From Rotaria sp. Silwood1 (Eukaryota > Rotifera > Eurotatoria > Philodinida > Philodinidae), in the NCBI GenBank assembly GCA_905250075.1, contig CAJNOP010000098.1, positions 605,768-669,767 on the forward strand: 64,000 nt of DNA, written 5' to 3'. The notes under the pieces are model-generated. The model was not told the origin of the DNA. It saw only the letters and a list, made by a program, of their open reading frames with translations, and made no database searches. A program made the position numbers and the translations under genes. Within the stretch, counting starts at the first letter, position 1, and each line of letters starts with the position of its first letter. Shown piece by piece: positions 1 through 13,900 of this stretch.

Positions 1-1742
1 AAAAATTTCTATATATAAAATACATAGCTTGTTACGGTGCATTTATATATATAAATTTTGTTGATATTATTACACTTTTATTCAATAATTAAATAATAAA
101 TCTTTACATTGGTTCTTTTTATAAGAAAATTTTTATTTTAAGCAAAATAAATATAAGAAAAAATATTCGAAGTTTTCTTAAAATGTTTTGTTTCATGATT
201 ACACAAATCAATTGCTTATTTGATTTCTGATTTTTTTGAAAAAAAAAACAACTTAACCAATTCTCTCAAAATCATTTTCTCAGTTTTTAAAAGTGTTGAA
301 CACTTTTTTAAAGTAATTAACATAGACAAAATGAGACTTTTTATGAAGATGAGTAAGATTTTTGTTTGATTAGCTTTTTCAACTAAAATTTTGCTATTGC
401 TCATTTTGACTTGATTTTCTTTATGAATTTTTATAATTACTGAAAATAATTATGAATTTTACAAATATAATACACAATAACCAATAATAGGATCAATAGT
501 CTTAAATTTTATAATTACCATCACCAATTTGTCCATCTCTATTCATATCGATGTATGTGTTACTGGCTCTGCTTTATCAATAAAAGCTATAAAACATGAA
601 TTGACAGTTTATTGAGATTTTTATGATTTTATTTAAATGAATAACTTCTTAATAGCATTTTTTATGCGAAAGAATAATTACAAAAAAGAATAAATCCATT
701 CCGATTTAAGTCCATATGAGTGACTTTTCAGCTGCGCTAGTTATCTCATCATTTCTAATGCAATCATCTTTATTTAAATTTGTACTTTTTTCTCTTTTCT
801 TTACGATCTTTGATAAACTATATAAAAAAGAATAAATCATACATCAAAATACATTCTATGTTAATCTATGACAAACTCATCTATGTTGCTATAAACAAGT
901 TCCGTGCTTTTTAATATTTAATAACAGAATATAATCAGTTTGATTTTGTTTTTCTTTACATATATCGACAAATAAATGAACATGAAAACAGAATAAATAA
1001 ACTATACAACATTTTCTCGATGATTGTAAATTTCGTTACAAAATATCTAAGTGATTCATATGTAATCATACACAGTTCGAAGAGAATAATAGAATTACAA
1101 GGTACACTTATATTTATTTGTTCTGTTATCTTTTTACTTAATAACACGTAATGAGTCTTAGTTCGTGTAAATATTCAAAAATAGCAAATAAAAGATATTA
1201 ACTTATATTAACAATTATATTATATTGTTCGAAACACTTATTTATTTATACTTTTAATATAATGATTTTTTTATATTTTAAATGTTAACATATTGTCATT
1301 ATTGATTATACCGAAAGTTAATTATTATTTTGTTCGTATTAAAATATCTTCTTGTTTTCATTGTAATAACTTTTTAATTAAGTACTATTTCTTAGTAATA
1401 ATAATAATAACAACATGAATAAACAATATAATTGATTCGATAAAGAATTTTTAATTAATGACAAAAAAAGAAATGAAATCAACAGAAAAGAGACAAATTA
1501 ACAATTGAAAAACAAAAATAAACCTTGAGATATTTATTTCGATGAAATCTATTTGACAAAACAAAAAATAAATTATCATTCTACAATATTTGAATAATAA
1601 TTTATTGAAAAGATTTTAACTTACAATAGATGTCAATCAATAAAACATTAAATTTACTTTAATTTAACTTTATAGTTATCTTTCCGATATGGATTTTTTT
1701 AGAAAATGAAACCTTATATGTATATACAGATGTTGAAATCTT
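1..1742. other. AT-rich stretch without a recognised gene
   Basis: Long A/T runs with many stops in all frames. The open frames present are short and of low complexity, and they lack any recognisable domain. It probably holds the 3' flank of the kinase gene that ends at 1743 on the minus strand. No RNA gene or repeat was recognised. Confidence 0.5.
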
Positions 1743-4700
1743 TTAAAGAAAATTAGCAACACTAGGACTAATATAAGAAAAATTGCGAAAAGTATCTACT
1801 GGTGTTGATAATAATAAAAGAGTATCTTTTTGATCAAGTTTAGATAATTGTGGAACTTTTGTTTTTGGTTTAAATGATAGTAATGACTAAAATTTAAATA
1901 GAACAAAATAAGATAAATTCTTTTTTTATAATAATGAACAACATACAGTAGGAATCCATGGTGGACGAACACGACGATTTTCAATCGCATCAAGTGTATA
2001 TGGTTCTCTATAATATATATGTATATAAATGAATAAGTATCATAGAAACAAAAATAATAAATTACTGAAAAAATGGTTGATCTTTTAATAATCCATGTGA
2101 AGAAATAATATTTCCTAATCTTTGTTTTGGATCTCGTTCAAGTAAACCAGATATAATTTGTTTATTTTGTTTGATCATTGTTTCTGGATAATTAATTTGA
2201 TTTAAAAGAACATTTTGTGTTATATCTGTACTATTATTAGCATAATATGGTGTTTTAAATGTTGATAATTCAAATATTAAAATTCCTAATGACCACCAAT
2301 CAACATTTTCATCATAAGAATCTCGATGATAAATTTCATAAGCAATATATTCAGCTGTACCACACATGGTTTTTGTTTTATGATTTTTATCAACATTTTC
2401 TTTTGCTAAACCAAAATCACCAAGTTTAACATGTCCATCTTCAAAGATAAATACATTTTCAGGTTTTAAATCACGATAAACCTGTATTAAATAAATATTC
2501 TATTGAATTTCAATAGTTTCAAAAAAAAACAAAACCTACAATATGTTTTGAATGAAGAAACATAAGTCCACATATTATTTCACCACTATGAAAAACAATT
2601 TGATCTTGTTTAAATGGTTTAGGTGCTTGATATTCAAGAAGATTAAACAATGTTCCAGCTCGAGCAACTTCCATGAGAAAAAAAAGTCTTTCAACATTTT
2701 GAAATGCATAAAAAAGTTGAACTATAAATGGATTTGATCGAGATTGAATAAGAATATCACGTTCGGATTTAACATATTCAAGATTTTGTCCTTCTAATAC
2801 TAAATTTTTACGAAGAGTTTTCATTGCATAATAAGATTCACCATGTTTTGTTAAATATACCTACAATTCAACTAATTATATTTTTATTATTTTAAAATAA
2901 TTCATATCAGAATATATATATTAGATTTCTATTTATAATTATTTGAAAATACTAACAAATTCGTATCACACATTCAAACTAATCAGTTTCTATTAATGAA
3001 CTAAAATTATTAATAGTAAAGCTCGTTTATTTAATTAAACAGTTACTTGACAATCAATTTCTTTTTTTCCATCATGTCCTCATTATTGATTTGCTTTATA
3101 GAAAAATGAGAGAGAAAATCATTATGATGCTTCTTATGAAATATTATTCTCTCAGCTAGAATTCCCAACTATTTCCGGACAGGAAATTTTCAGGTTTTTT
3201 TTAAAATTTTAGCATTATATTTATCTACATATACGTTTCGAAGTATTCTCTACTTGCTGGATATCTTTCAAGAGTTTACTATGTCAAAAAAATGGAAAGT
3301 GTGGAATGTCCAATAGCTCTTGACAAGCATTTGTTATAGATTTGTCTCATTAATATCTTAGTTGTTTGGGTGTCTTTATTCGTGAGAATGAATGTGTCTG
3401 CTGTCTTCTGATGATTTTCAATAAATAAATATTCTTTTTCATTGAAAAAAAACAAGTGAATAAAACGAAAAGAAAAATTTGACGAACCGATCCACTCATT
3501 CCAATGCCTAATGTTTGTAAAATTTGAATTTCATTTATTTGAAAACTTGAAGTTGTATGTGACTGATGAAGTTTTGATATACGCTCAATAACTTCTTTAA
3601 CATGAGTTGATTGATCACATTTATCAAGATTTGAATAAATTTCACATAAATCTCCATTATATTGATAATTATAATCAGAATCTGATTTATGCTAAATGAG
3701 AAAATTTAATAAGAAAAAAAAAAACAAAACATAGATTATCTTCATAAAAATTAAAATACGTTTTGTTTCCAAATTTCATAACGTTCTAATAAACCATTTT
3801 CTTGATATCCACAATAATGTCCAACTTTTGATCGACATCGTCGATGAACAACCATTGAACATTCTAGAAAAAAATATTTTATATTATTGAAAAATATTAA
3901 GATAATATAAAAATAACGCATTACGAGTGCATTTATATGAATGTCCTGGTTTAATAAAACTTCCATCATGATCACAAAAAATTGTTTGCCAAGAAAATTG
4001 TTCATGTTGAAAATGATGAGCTTTCATCATTTCAAGCTAAAAGAAAAACAAATTATTTTTTATTTTTTTTTGAATATTGTTCAAGTTCGTTTAGAAATTC
4101 TTATTTAATGAATAAATAAAACTAACATCTGTATATTTTTGTCCAGTACATGGATGTATACCACGATCAAAACAATTTTTATGTACGACACAATCACATC
4201 GTTGACATTGAAAACCTTTATAAGCGAAACCCCTTTGAATAAAAATAATTTTGTTAATAATTAACATATATTCAAACAGTTTATACCATAGAATATCACC
4301 ACAAATTGAACAAAATGTTGGTATTTTGAATATTTTTCCAACAAATCTATGACCAACATGTTTAAGAACAGTTTGATAACGTTCAGCATAACGTTGACCA
4401 TGAAGATTTATTTGTAATGGAGAATCTTTATGAATAGATGGATCTAATTTATAGAATTATAAACAATATTAAATTTAAAAACAAATATTTAATAAAATAT
4501 ACTTTTATATTCAATTATTATATCTGCTTGAGCTTTGGGTGTAAAATTAATCTATGAAAATAAAATTAAAAAAGAAAAAAACATATTGATTTAAAATAAA
4601 TAATTATAAATTAACAAAAATACTTGATGTCGAAATCCATCTGTTAATTTTCGAAAATCTTTTAAATTTGATTGAAATTTATATGAAATATCATTATAAA

Positions 4701-5001
4701 AAATTCGAATAAATATTTTTCGTTGTATATTTGTCAATAAACCAGCATCAAATCGTATACATTGATGATTTTCATTGTAAATTGGCTTTTTTATTCGTGC
4801 TAACAAAAAAAGATAAAATGTTTTAATTTATTTAAATAAATATAAATATAATAAAATAGACATACATGATTGTGTTGAATCACCTTTTTCTTTTATTTCA
4901 ACTTCAGTTTTAACTTTACTTAAATCTATTGTTTGTTTTTGTTGACTTATTTGAAATTTAAATATTTCTATGCGTAAAAATGGATGACTATTTTGAGACA
5001 T
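1743..5001 (-). CDS. Novel-type protein kinase C (C2-like, C1-C1, AGC kinase)
   Basis: Twelve exons join in consistent phase to 661 aa: 4866-5001, 4624-4799, 4503-4551, 4287-4443, 4127-4232, 3925-4036, 3760-3863, 3488-3691, 2540-2860, 2066-2481, 1947-2007, 1743-1886. Residues 1-120 look C2-like; the start MSQNSHPFLRIEIF recalls PKC delta. C1A (152-201) has all eight zinc ligands at canonical spacing. C1B (216-263) has Asp where the second Cys should be and is two residues short. The kinase shows GIGMSGSV (about 342-349), Lys362, YRDLKPEN (457-464), DFG (477-479), activation-loop Thr493 and the hydrophobic motif FRNFSY (647-652). The APE motif reads AYE (502-504). The family phosphorylates Ser/Thr in response to diacylglycerol, usually without calcium. 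The length fits novel PKCs. The kinase class is secure; the delta, epsilon or eta subtype is not. Confidence 0.92.
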
Positions 5002-7935
5002 TATTTTTTTGAAACAGGGAAGTCACTATCTTGTTATTTATAAAAAGAAAAATAATATTAATTATTAGAACATATTTTAAATATACCTTTTTATAGACGA
5101 AAAATTTTTCTTTTTCGATCTTATCAGTCATTTTTATGTTTACTGTTCTCAATCGATATTTGTTCTGTACTTTCATATGTAGAATCTAACTTCGACTTAT
5201 AATGTCGTCAGTCACCATAAGAAAAATAACATTACTCATATAGCCATAAAAAGAACACGCAAAACATGACATACATGTATATATTAGTACTTTTAATAAA
5301 CAAATTAATGTGCAACAGTCATTTGGAGATCACCACATATCACTTTCAATATTACTGTATATGTTGTCGAAAAGTATCTAAGCTTTACTCAACAAGAAAC
5401 GATTATAGAACATATCGAATTCCATTTGATGTTCAATAAGATTCTAAAAATAATATTTGTTGGCACTGACGACTATACAGTTTATTACAAAAAGGTTTGA
5501 ACCTATAGGGTCAAAAATAAAAACAATGAGAAGGAAGAAATGAAAAATGGACAAGGAAAAAAGAAACGAAAATTTAGGAGAAATGCGTATGTTTATGTAT
5601 GTGTGTAAAATCACGCCATATCTTGAGCAATAGTACATATAACTAGAATGACGTCATGTGGTGAGTAAAAGATTAGCGGAAGATGATCACACCACATATG
5701 AGACACAATATAATATGATTCAGTGTATGCGGTAATTATAGGGTCATAGAAGATTATCTCGATAACAATATATCTTATTTGTAAGCAAAATAATGTCGAT
5801 TATACAAAATTTTATTTTCTTTTTAATTGTTGATCAAATACGAGAGAAAAAAAATGTATATCAGATTTTAATAAATGATATTGATCAGAAAGAAAATCAA
5901 GAAAAATAATGTGCACTACTCATCAAAATATTTGTTTACTGTTAAATATTTCATTGATTTTTGTTTATTCTAATATTGGTTGAAATTATACATTTCAAGA
6001 TATTCTTCATTTTACATTTTGATAAATATATCATTGTTTTTCATATCAAACAAGCTCGATTTGTATTTTGTTTTCTGAACATGCATGTCAATACCTGTGA
6101 CGGAAAAATAACATCAGTGACGTATTCAGTCATGGATAATTGAATACTTTGTCATGGGTCGCAAATTTACTGTCGATGGTTTTCTTCTGATAATAAGAAT
6201 AACTAGACGTCACAAATGTTATTACTCGAGCATTTTTTGATATTAGTGACAATGATTCATCAGAATCTGCTCTTCAAAACAGTTTAACTGGTAAATTATT
6301 CGTAAAAAAAAACATCTCCTCGCTGCGCCATTGAATAACACTTGGAGTATTTGAATTTCTTCCACTTTTCATACCAATATTTGTTCTCAATTTAAATCAA
6401 TTTAACTGGTAGTTGAAATCCATTTAGCTACCTATCATATTGTTCATCAAACAAATGCACAAGCATAAGGAATATTTCATGAGGTCTCGAACAAAGACTC
6501 AACAGCAATTTCTGAATCATATAATTCTTTCAACATTTATAAATCACTTCATTATTTAATTTTTTTTACGTGATACTTATTTTTATTTTACATTTATAGC
6601 AAAGATTCATGTTCACAGAATATACATACTAGGTGTTACTGTCGCCTATGCAATTAAATGTTTCATAGAAACTTCTTGTTTATCAATTTTACAACTTGGA
6701 AATCTATAATTCCAGACACCTAGCTGAGCTTGATCGATTAACCTACAATTCAATTGAATATTTAAGACTTGTCTGAACTTGCTGGGCTTCGGTGTTAGCT
6801 TTCAATACACTAATCACTTTCAAATTCATTGATTCTTAAATCATTCACAAAGAATTAATCGAAAAGCTATCGATATTGAAGCATTCGCTTTCCATCTCAA
6901 AAACCGATTTCACAAAACAGAGAAATAAGAAATTTGAAAGTGAATTAGTATATCCAATGAAAATGTCTATTGGAAGTCAAGCAAGTTTGGACTAATCTTT
7001 GACATTCAGTTGCATTCTAAGTCAAGCGATCAACTTCAGCTTGATGACTGAGATTACAAATTTTCAAGTTCTATCGACGGTAAAACTTTCGTGGAAAACA
7101 ATTTAACTTAAGTCAATTTTTTCGGTATCCTAGAACTTGCGAGCAACATTAATAATTGAAAAAAATTTCTATGAAATTTTGTGATAATTATAATTATTCA
7201 ACAATAAGGATTCAAAAGGTTTGAAATTCAATCGCATAGAAGATAGTAATATCCTCTATATATACATATGTACAGTGAATATGAATCTTTTTTCATAAAT
7301 GTAAGACGAAAAAAAATAAAATGGATTGTTCTACAAAGTGTATAAGACTTTGAACTGTCTCGTTTTTTTTTGTTGTCTAATAAAACAGATATATTGAAGA
7401 ACGATGAAGAATTTGATTATTTTTCATAGAGGATATAACTTAATGTCAATTATATCAGTCAGTTTAAATATGATTATTCTGAAATATGTTTATAGATTTG
7501 ATTATGATTTTAATTTAAATGAGCATGTGAATTTCATTCGAGTTATGTTGATGATCGAAATATTCTCATCGGTTGATCAATATTGAAAATTCGATTTAAT
7601 TTCTTTTTTTTATTTAAACCATGATTAAATCTATTAAAGATCAAAAATACATTCTAAATAAATCTAGTAGATATTTACTTTTTGTTTGTATGATTTTTCT
7701 TATGAACAGAAATCATATTTTTATAAGGATTTTTAATTTCTCGTTTATTTAAACATATTCATTAGTGATGAGAAGAACAATATCACTTAAGAATATATTG
7801 TCTATGTGTTTAATCAGTAATCATTAAATATGTTTGAACATGAAAAAACAATAAAATTGAGAAATATACTTTTTCTACAGACAATCGAATAATAAATAAT
7901 GATAAATAGCAAAATATAAAAAAATCTTTTTATTT
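5002..7935. other. Intergenic, no gene recognised
   Basis: About 2.9 kb between two minus-strand genes. It would contain the promoter of the PKC-type gene. The open frames are short and look spurious. The only structure seen is a diverged inverted repeat near 6.66-7.11 kb, listed separately. A sequence with a TGACGTCA-like core occurs near 5650, upstream of the kinase; no function is claimed. Confidence 0.5.
6660..7110. repeat. Diverged inverted repeat (old foldback element)
   Basis: The left arm (about 6690-6835) and the reverse complement of the right arm (about 6925-7075) share a series of matching blocks: one around CAAGCT...TTGATCG, one around CTGAACTTGC, and ACTAATCACTTTCAAATT against ACTAATTCACTTTCAAATT. 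The arms are clearly diverged and contain small indels. A spacer of about 90 bases separates them. No open frame or target-site duplication was recognised. It is probably a decayed MITE or foldback element. Confidence 0.55.
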
Positions 7936-10900
7936 TTATTTCAAATAATAAAAAAAAACCACCTGATTCTCTGATAGTAAATATAAAAAAAGAAAAAGAT
8001 GATAAAAAGAAATATGAATTCACTGCCAAAAATAAATGTTATTCAGTTTCAAACGAAAAAGCAAAAAACAAAATGTTTACAATAGAGAAATGCATTTATA
8101 TAAAATAATTATTGTTTATCCAAAAATTTATAAACAATATTCATATCGATTGGTTCTAAGAAAGGTGTTCCTTAAGAACAAAAAAAACAAGCAAAGAATT
8201 CATAATAATAATTTGAATTGTATTTATCTTACCTTGAATAGCAGTTTCATCTTCTCCATCAATAATTGGTCGAACCCAAGTGGATTTTCTTGATGTCTGA
8301 AGACCAGTTGCTGTTGGCGGATATATATAATAAACAACATCAAATATAATTTCTTTTGTTAATGAATCATTTTTTTGAGGTGGATAATCTAGAAAACAAA
8401 AACAAAAAAATGTTATTATATAATAAATAACGAAAGATATTTTTACGTTGAAGAACATAATCTAAAGCTTCTTTTATTTCATAGGATGTTGCTGATAAAT
8501 CACAACATTCAAAGAATTTTTCTAATTCATTTACATCTAATTTGTCATTAAATGAAAGTGTTTTAAAAATAGTTGTTAATCCTATTTAAGAAACAAAACT
8601 AAAAATCATATGTAAATAAATCAAAGAAAACTAACTTTTTTCAGTTGTAAGAAAATCTCTTGTTTCATTAATATTAAATATAAATTGTTTATATTCTGAT
8701 TGACGCATTTTTTGAATACGTTGAACAACTTGACGATAACGAGAAGAAAATTCAACCCATGTTAAACCAAAGTTAGATACCTTTTTTTTTTTTTAATTAA
8801 AATAAATAAATAAATAAATACTTTTTTGTTCAAAAAGAAACAATACTTCTTTTTTCATATAATTTAATCTATGTCTAACAATAAATCCTCTCCACCACCG
8901 TTGAATACATGTTGCAGCTCGATTAAGTGTTGAATTAGAAAATTTTGCATCAACTTGATTAAAATTTCTAAAAACAAAAAAGAAACATTTTATTTCAATT
9001 AATAATAAATAAATAATTTACGCATATATTCGAAGAGATGGTCCTGTATCATCAAGCATTTTGTTATATTCTTTATTTTCATCTCGAATTCTAAATACAA
9101 AAAAAAGTAATTAAATAAATAAATCGATAATAATTTTTTTGTTTTTTTTTTTTATTAATTTAACCTTGTTTGTTCAATTAATTGTTGTTCAACATATTGT
9201 GCTCGTTTAGCAGAAAGAATTCTTCGATGATCACGTTCTTCTTCACGTCTTTTACTTGCTGATGGACGACGATTTTCAATTTGTTTTCGTCGTTGTAAAT
9301 GTTCTCGATATGCTCTTAATCAAATAATAAAATAAAATAATTTGTTTCTTTTTTTCTTCGTTGCTTTTTAAAAATACCGTTGAATTTTAATTGCAGCTTT
9401 TTGTTCGTCTTCACGTTTTTTTCTTTCATCAGCAGATAATCTTTTTTGAATATTTTCAACAATAAATCCTTTAAATGCACGTTTTATGTCGACATCATTT
9501 CTTGCTTGACGATATATCGATGTTGAATAATTATATTCATCCTTGAATATTTTATTAGAATTATACAAAAAAAAACAAAGTTTTTGACTGTCTTACAGGA
9601 TCTTGTGTAAGAAATACACTTGAAATTGGTCTTCCTTGTTGTTTTATCTGTCGATTACGAGAAGAATGCATATTTGAACTTGTTATTATAGAAGTTGGAA
9701 AAACAAGACGTCTTTGATTTGTTCGTCCTCGTTGACGCATTTGATCAACTTCTTTATACGAAAAAATAAATTTTTAAAAAAACAAAAAAGATTATTAAAA
9801 AATATAAATGAATCAACCTTGTTGTGTACGAATATTAAGAACACTTAAATTATGCTCCATTCGTTGTTCATCTTTCAATCTATATTATATTAAAATAATA
9901 TTTTATAATTTATCATATATAAATATAAAAATCTCATAACAATATTTCTATTTTGTTTATATTTTAGATATTTATCTTGTTTATTGATATTCATAGACTA
10001 AATACTATTTTTTTTTTGGATAGAAAAATTTTTAAATATTTCTACATCAAAGCGAATGAGCTCATAAATAAACTTTTTATAATTCGCTGAGAATGATATT
10101 ATTAAAATTCGAAGTTTATTCTACTTATTTATAATATTTCTAATTGTATATTTAATGAATAAATTTGAATAGAAGTTAAACAATATTAACTATTCTCTAT
10201 ATTATCAGTCCTTTGAAATAGTCAGTTTCAATTTTTATATCTACAATTATTTAAAGAAATGCATAACGAACAACATATGAGATTATTGGTAATAATGCAA
10301 CAACAATAATATGATATTGATCACTTGTTTAATGATAATTCTAATGCACTAACAATAAATTTATACTCATAGTCAATTTATTTTTCATAATGTGTCAACA
10401 TCTTTATACTAACGAGGAAACCACCCGAGGTGTCAAAAATCTTTTGAGCTGAAATTTTGCCCACAAGTAGGGGATACATAGACTAGAAAAAATCTACAAG
10501 GATATGGGTCCAAGTTGGAATTTGACTGAGATATTGACTATTTACCATAATTTTCCTATAGTACCCTACTTGTCCGATAAAACCAAAGTTTTGAATTGAG
10601 GCCTGAAACTTTATCCACACCAAGGCCCCAATCAGACAAGCTCGCCTACAAAGTTTCAGAACTCTTGGATAGACTATCTCCGAGATATGAATCTGCCAAA
10701 ATATCTATGTGAAACATTATATCCGTAAAAAAAGCGTCTTTATGCTAACATACTAATATCTCGGATATAGTCTATCCCAGAGTTCTGAAACTTTGTAGGC
10801 AAGCTTGTCTGACTAGGGCCTTGATGTGGACAAAGTTTCAGGCCTAAATTCAAAACTTTGATTTTATCGGACAAGTAGGATCCTATAGAAAAATTATGGT

Positions 10901-13900
10901 AAATAGTCGATATTTCAGTCAAATCCCAACTTGGGCCCATATCCTTTTAGGCCTTTTCTAGTCTATGCATCCCCTACTTGTGGGCAAAATTTCAGCGCAA
11001 AAGCGTTTTCACACCTCGGATGGTTTCCTCGTAAGATCAACCAATGCAAAGGTTATGTACAAGTCTCAAGATTGTCAAAGTATGAGGAAATATTTGACAG
11101 AATTAATTAAAATTCGAAAAATCGTGTTAGTTTTACTGATCAATAATAAATCATTTTCAATAATTGTGAAGCATAAAAATTCCTTTTTCTCTTCTATCAC
11201 TTTTACAACTTCTAAATTATTGATGATTGTTTTCATGTTTTTTTTTCTCGCTCAATTAAGTATTTCTAATAAGAAGAACAAAAAAAAATGTAAATCATAC
11301 TGATCAGAAAGAGTTCCTTGTTGTTCAGTTGAATTAACTAAAGTTGATAAATCATCTAAATGACTTGGATTTGCTTTTGATGATGTTCTTATTGAATTTG
11401 TATGTTTAACAAATGAATGTGATTCCGATGGAGAATAAAGTGATATTGCTAAACGATGTGGATTTTCTAATGGTTTTATTTGAATACTTTCTTCAATTGA
11501 TGCTTCATTTTCAGGTTTTTCAAATGTTGTTTGTCTTTCAACACGTATTCGTTTAGATTTTGTTAATTGAAGTGTTTGAGATATATCAATTAAACTATGG
11601 CAAGAACGAGTTGTACGTGGTTCAAATATGGGTTGACCATTTTTTCTAAATATTTAATTAAATAAAAGAAATAATAAAAAGTACTCGTACATATTCAAAA
11701 ACAAAATAATACTTTGGATAATTTCGTTGAATTTGATCAATAGAAAGTTTAGTAGATTGATTAGCTTCACGTGGTCTTGCTAACATTTGTACAGGAATAA
11801 ATGGAATACCTATTTTAGCACTGATCATTGGATCATAGTTTTCTAAAAGTTCTAATTGTGATAATGTTAATTGTGTTAATTGTTCATTTGCTGGATTTAT
11901 AGTTGAATTTTGATTTGATTCAGGTACTGTTCGATAAATTTGTCTTGATGAACTTGGAATTAATTTATAATTTCGTTTATGTGATAATAAATCTGGTGAA
12001 TGATTTTCACGAGCTTGTGAATCATTTGTATCCATTGTAAATGGTGTTGTACTTGTTGATAACATTGGAACTGGTGTTGAATGAGGATTTATTTCAGTTG
12101 TTTTTAATAATTCATCATTATTTTCACTTCCAAGACTTAAACACGGTGGATCAACTAAACAATGATTTGTACTTTTTTTTTTAAAAAAAAATTATATTAA
12201 CATTTATTTATTGTATTGCTTACTTGTATTTTCAGTGCTTTCACAACTTTGAGCACGACCAGGTTCATTTGTATCTGTATTCTAAAATTTTTCATTGACA
12301 ATCGAACAAAATAAAGAAAAAAAAGAATTTTTTTTGAATATGATGAAGAACCTGTTTAACATTCGTCTCATCAATACGAACGTTGAGTGGATAACTTCTT
12401 TGACGTTGTTTACTACTTGTTGGTTTTTTTAAAACTGAAGCAACTGGTGCACTAGTAATTTTATCTGATGATGATGATGGAATTTCCTATTTTTTAATTT
12501 TCAAATTTAATATCAGAACAATTATTTTAAATGACTTACAACTTCTTCTTTTTGAGAATCATTAAGAAGTAAACCACCAGATGATTCAGGTCGAGATTTT
12601 GAAAAATTACTGGCAGCTGTACAAGGTCGTTGAGGAGATATAAGTGATGCTGACTGTTGTCGTCTTAATCGATTTCGAACACTTAAAAGAAAGAAACATT
12701 ATTTAAAAGAACAAAAAAAAACAAGCAACATAAATATATAAATAAAATACTCAGGTAAATTCGGTTGAGTAATTTTTCCTCTCCAATCTTTAAATTCATT
12801 AATTTTTGATGTTGTTGTTGTTGTACTTGATTTTAAATGAGTACGACTGATTCGTGATCCTTTATCATCAATAAGATCACCGCCAACTATTTCAATCATT
12901 GGTGCATTTGAATAATTATCATCTGTTAGAATATCACTTAATCGAATTCGATCACTTTAAACAATAAAAGAAAAAAGAAAATTCGATTATTTCATATTTT
13001 CTATAGTTTTTTTTTAATTCTAATAAAATAAAAAGTACGTTGTAGTATGTTGTTGACCAAGTAAAACTGGTGCTTCAATTGGATGATATTCATATGGTTC
13101 ATAAGTTAATCGAGCAGATGGTAAACGAAAACCACGTATTGCTTCAAGACCAACCTAATTAATAAAATAAAATGAAATTAAAATAGAAAAAACAAAAAAA
13201 AAAAAACATTAAAATAAAGTGTATTCAATCAAACGGTGTATTAAGTTAGTCACACATTATTTGAAATGAATACCTTTTCTTTACTCTGACTCATTTTATC
13301 TCCTACATTAGAAGCTACATTACACATATCTGCCAATGTTAAATGTTCACCATTATTTGTTCTATGGTGTCTAGGACTAGAGATTAATTATAAGAATTTT
13401 ATCCATAGTTTTTTTTTATTTTATTTAATTTTAAAAAATAAAATAGAAAACAAATAATAAAACCAACCTTTCACTCCATTGAAAATAATTTTCACTAAAA
13501 CTTGATTCTCGACCAGGCATCATTGATGTCATACGTGACATTTGTTCATCAGTTGTATTAAAAAAATCATCTAGTGCATATTCAGATACTAAAAAACAAT
13601 ATAGATTTATGTTCTTTTTGAATTCTAAAAGTAAAATAATGAAACCTCGTGATCGTTGTTTGCTTGATGAAATTCTTTTTTTTATTGTAATTCTCCTATT
13701 TGGTATACTCCATGTACGTCTGAATTTTTGATCATCATATCTTACATCACTTGGTGTTCCACTTCGACCACAAAATTGATTATGAATCATTTGTTGTACA
13801 TAAATTGAAACTTCTTCAGCTGCATTTTGACTTGGAAAACGTTTTGATTTTGGTCTTTTGTTTGATTCTGATGCTGTTACGTTGAAATTTCCTGTTTCAA

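Noticed and set aside
10740-11303. Open frames on both strands (10740-10940 minus, 10965-11303 plus)
   Set aside because: They lie on the arms of the foldback element or just beyond it; no domain, and the matching arm gives mirrored pseudo-frames.
12163-12180. Exon start reading KSTNHCLVD in the IQ gene
   Set aside because: It breaks the reading phase with the preceding exon; an acceptor at 12155-12156 keeps frame and was used instead.
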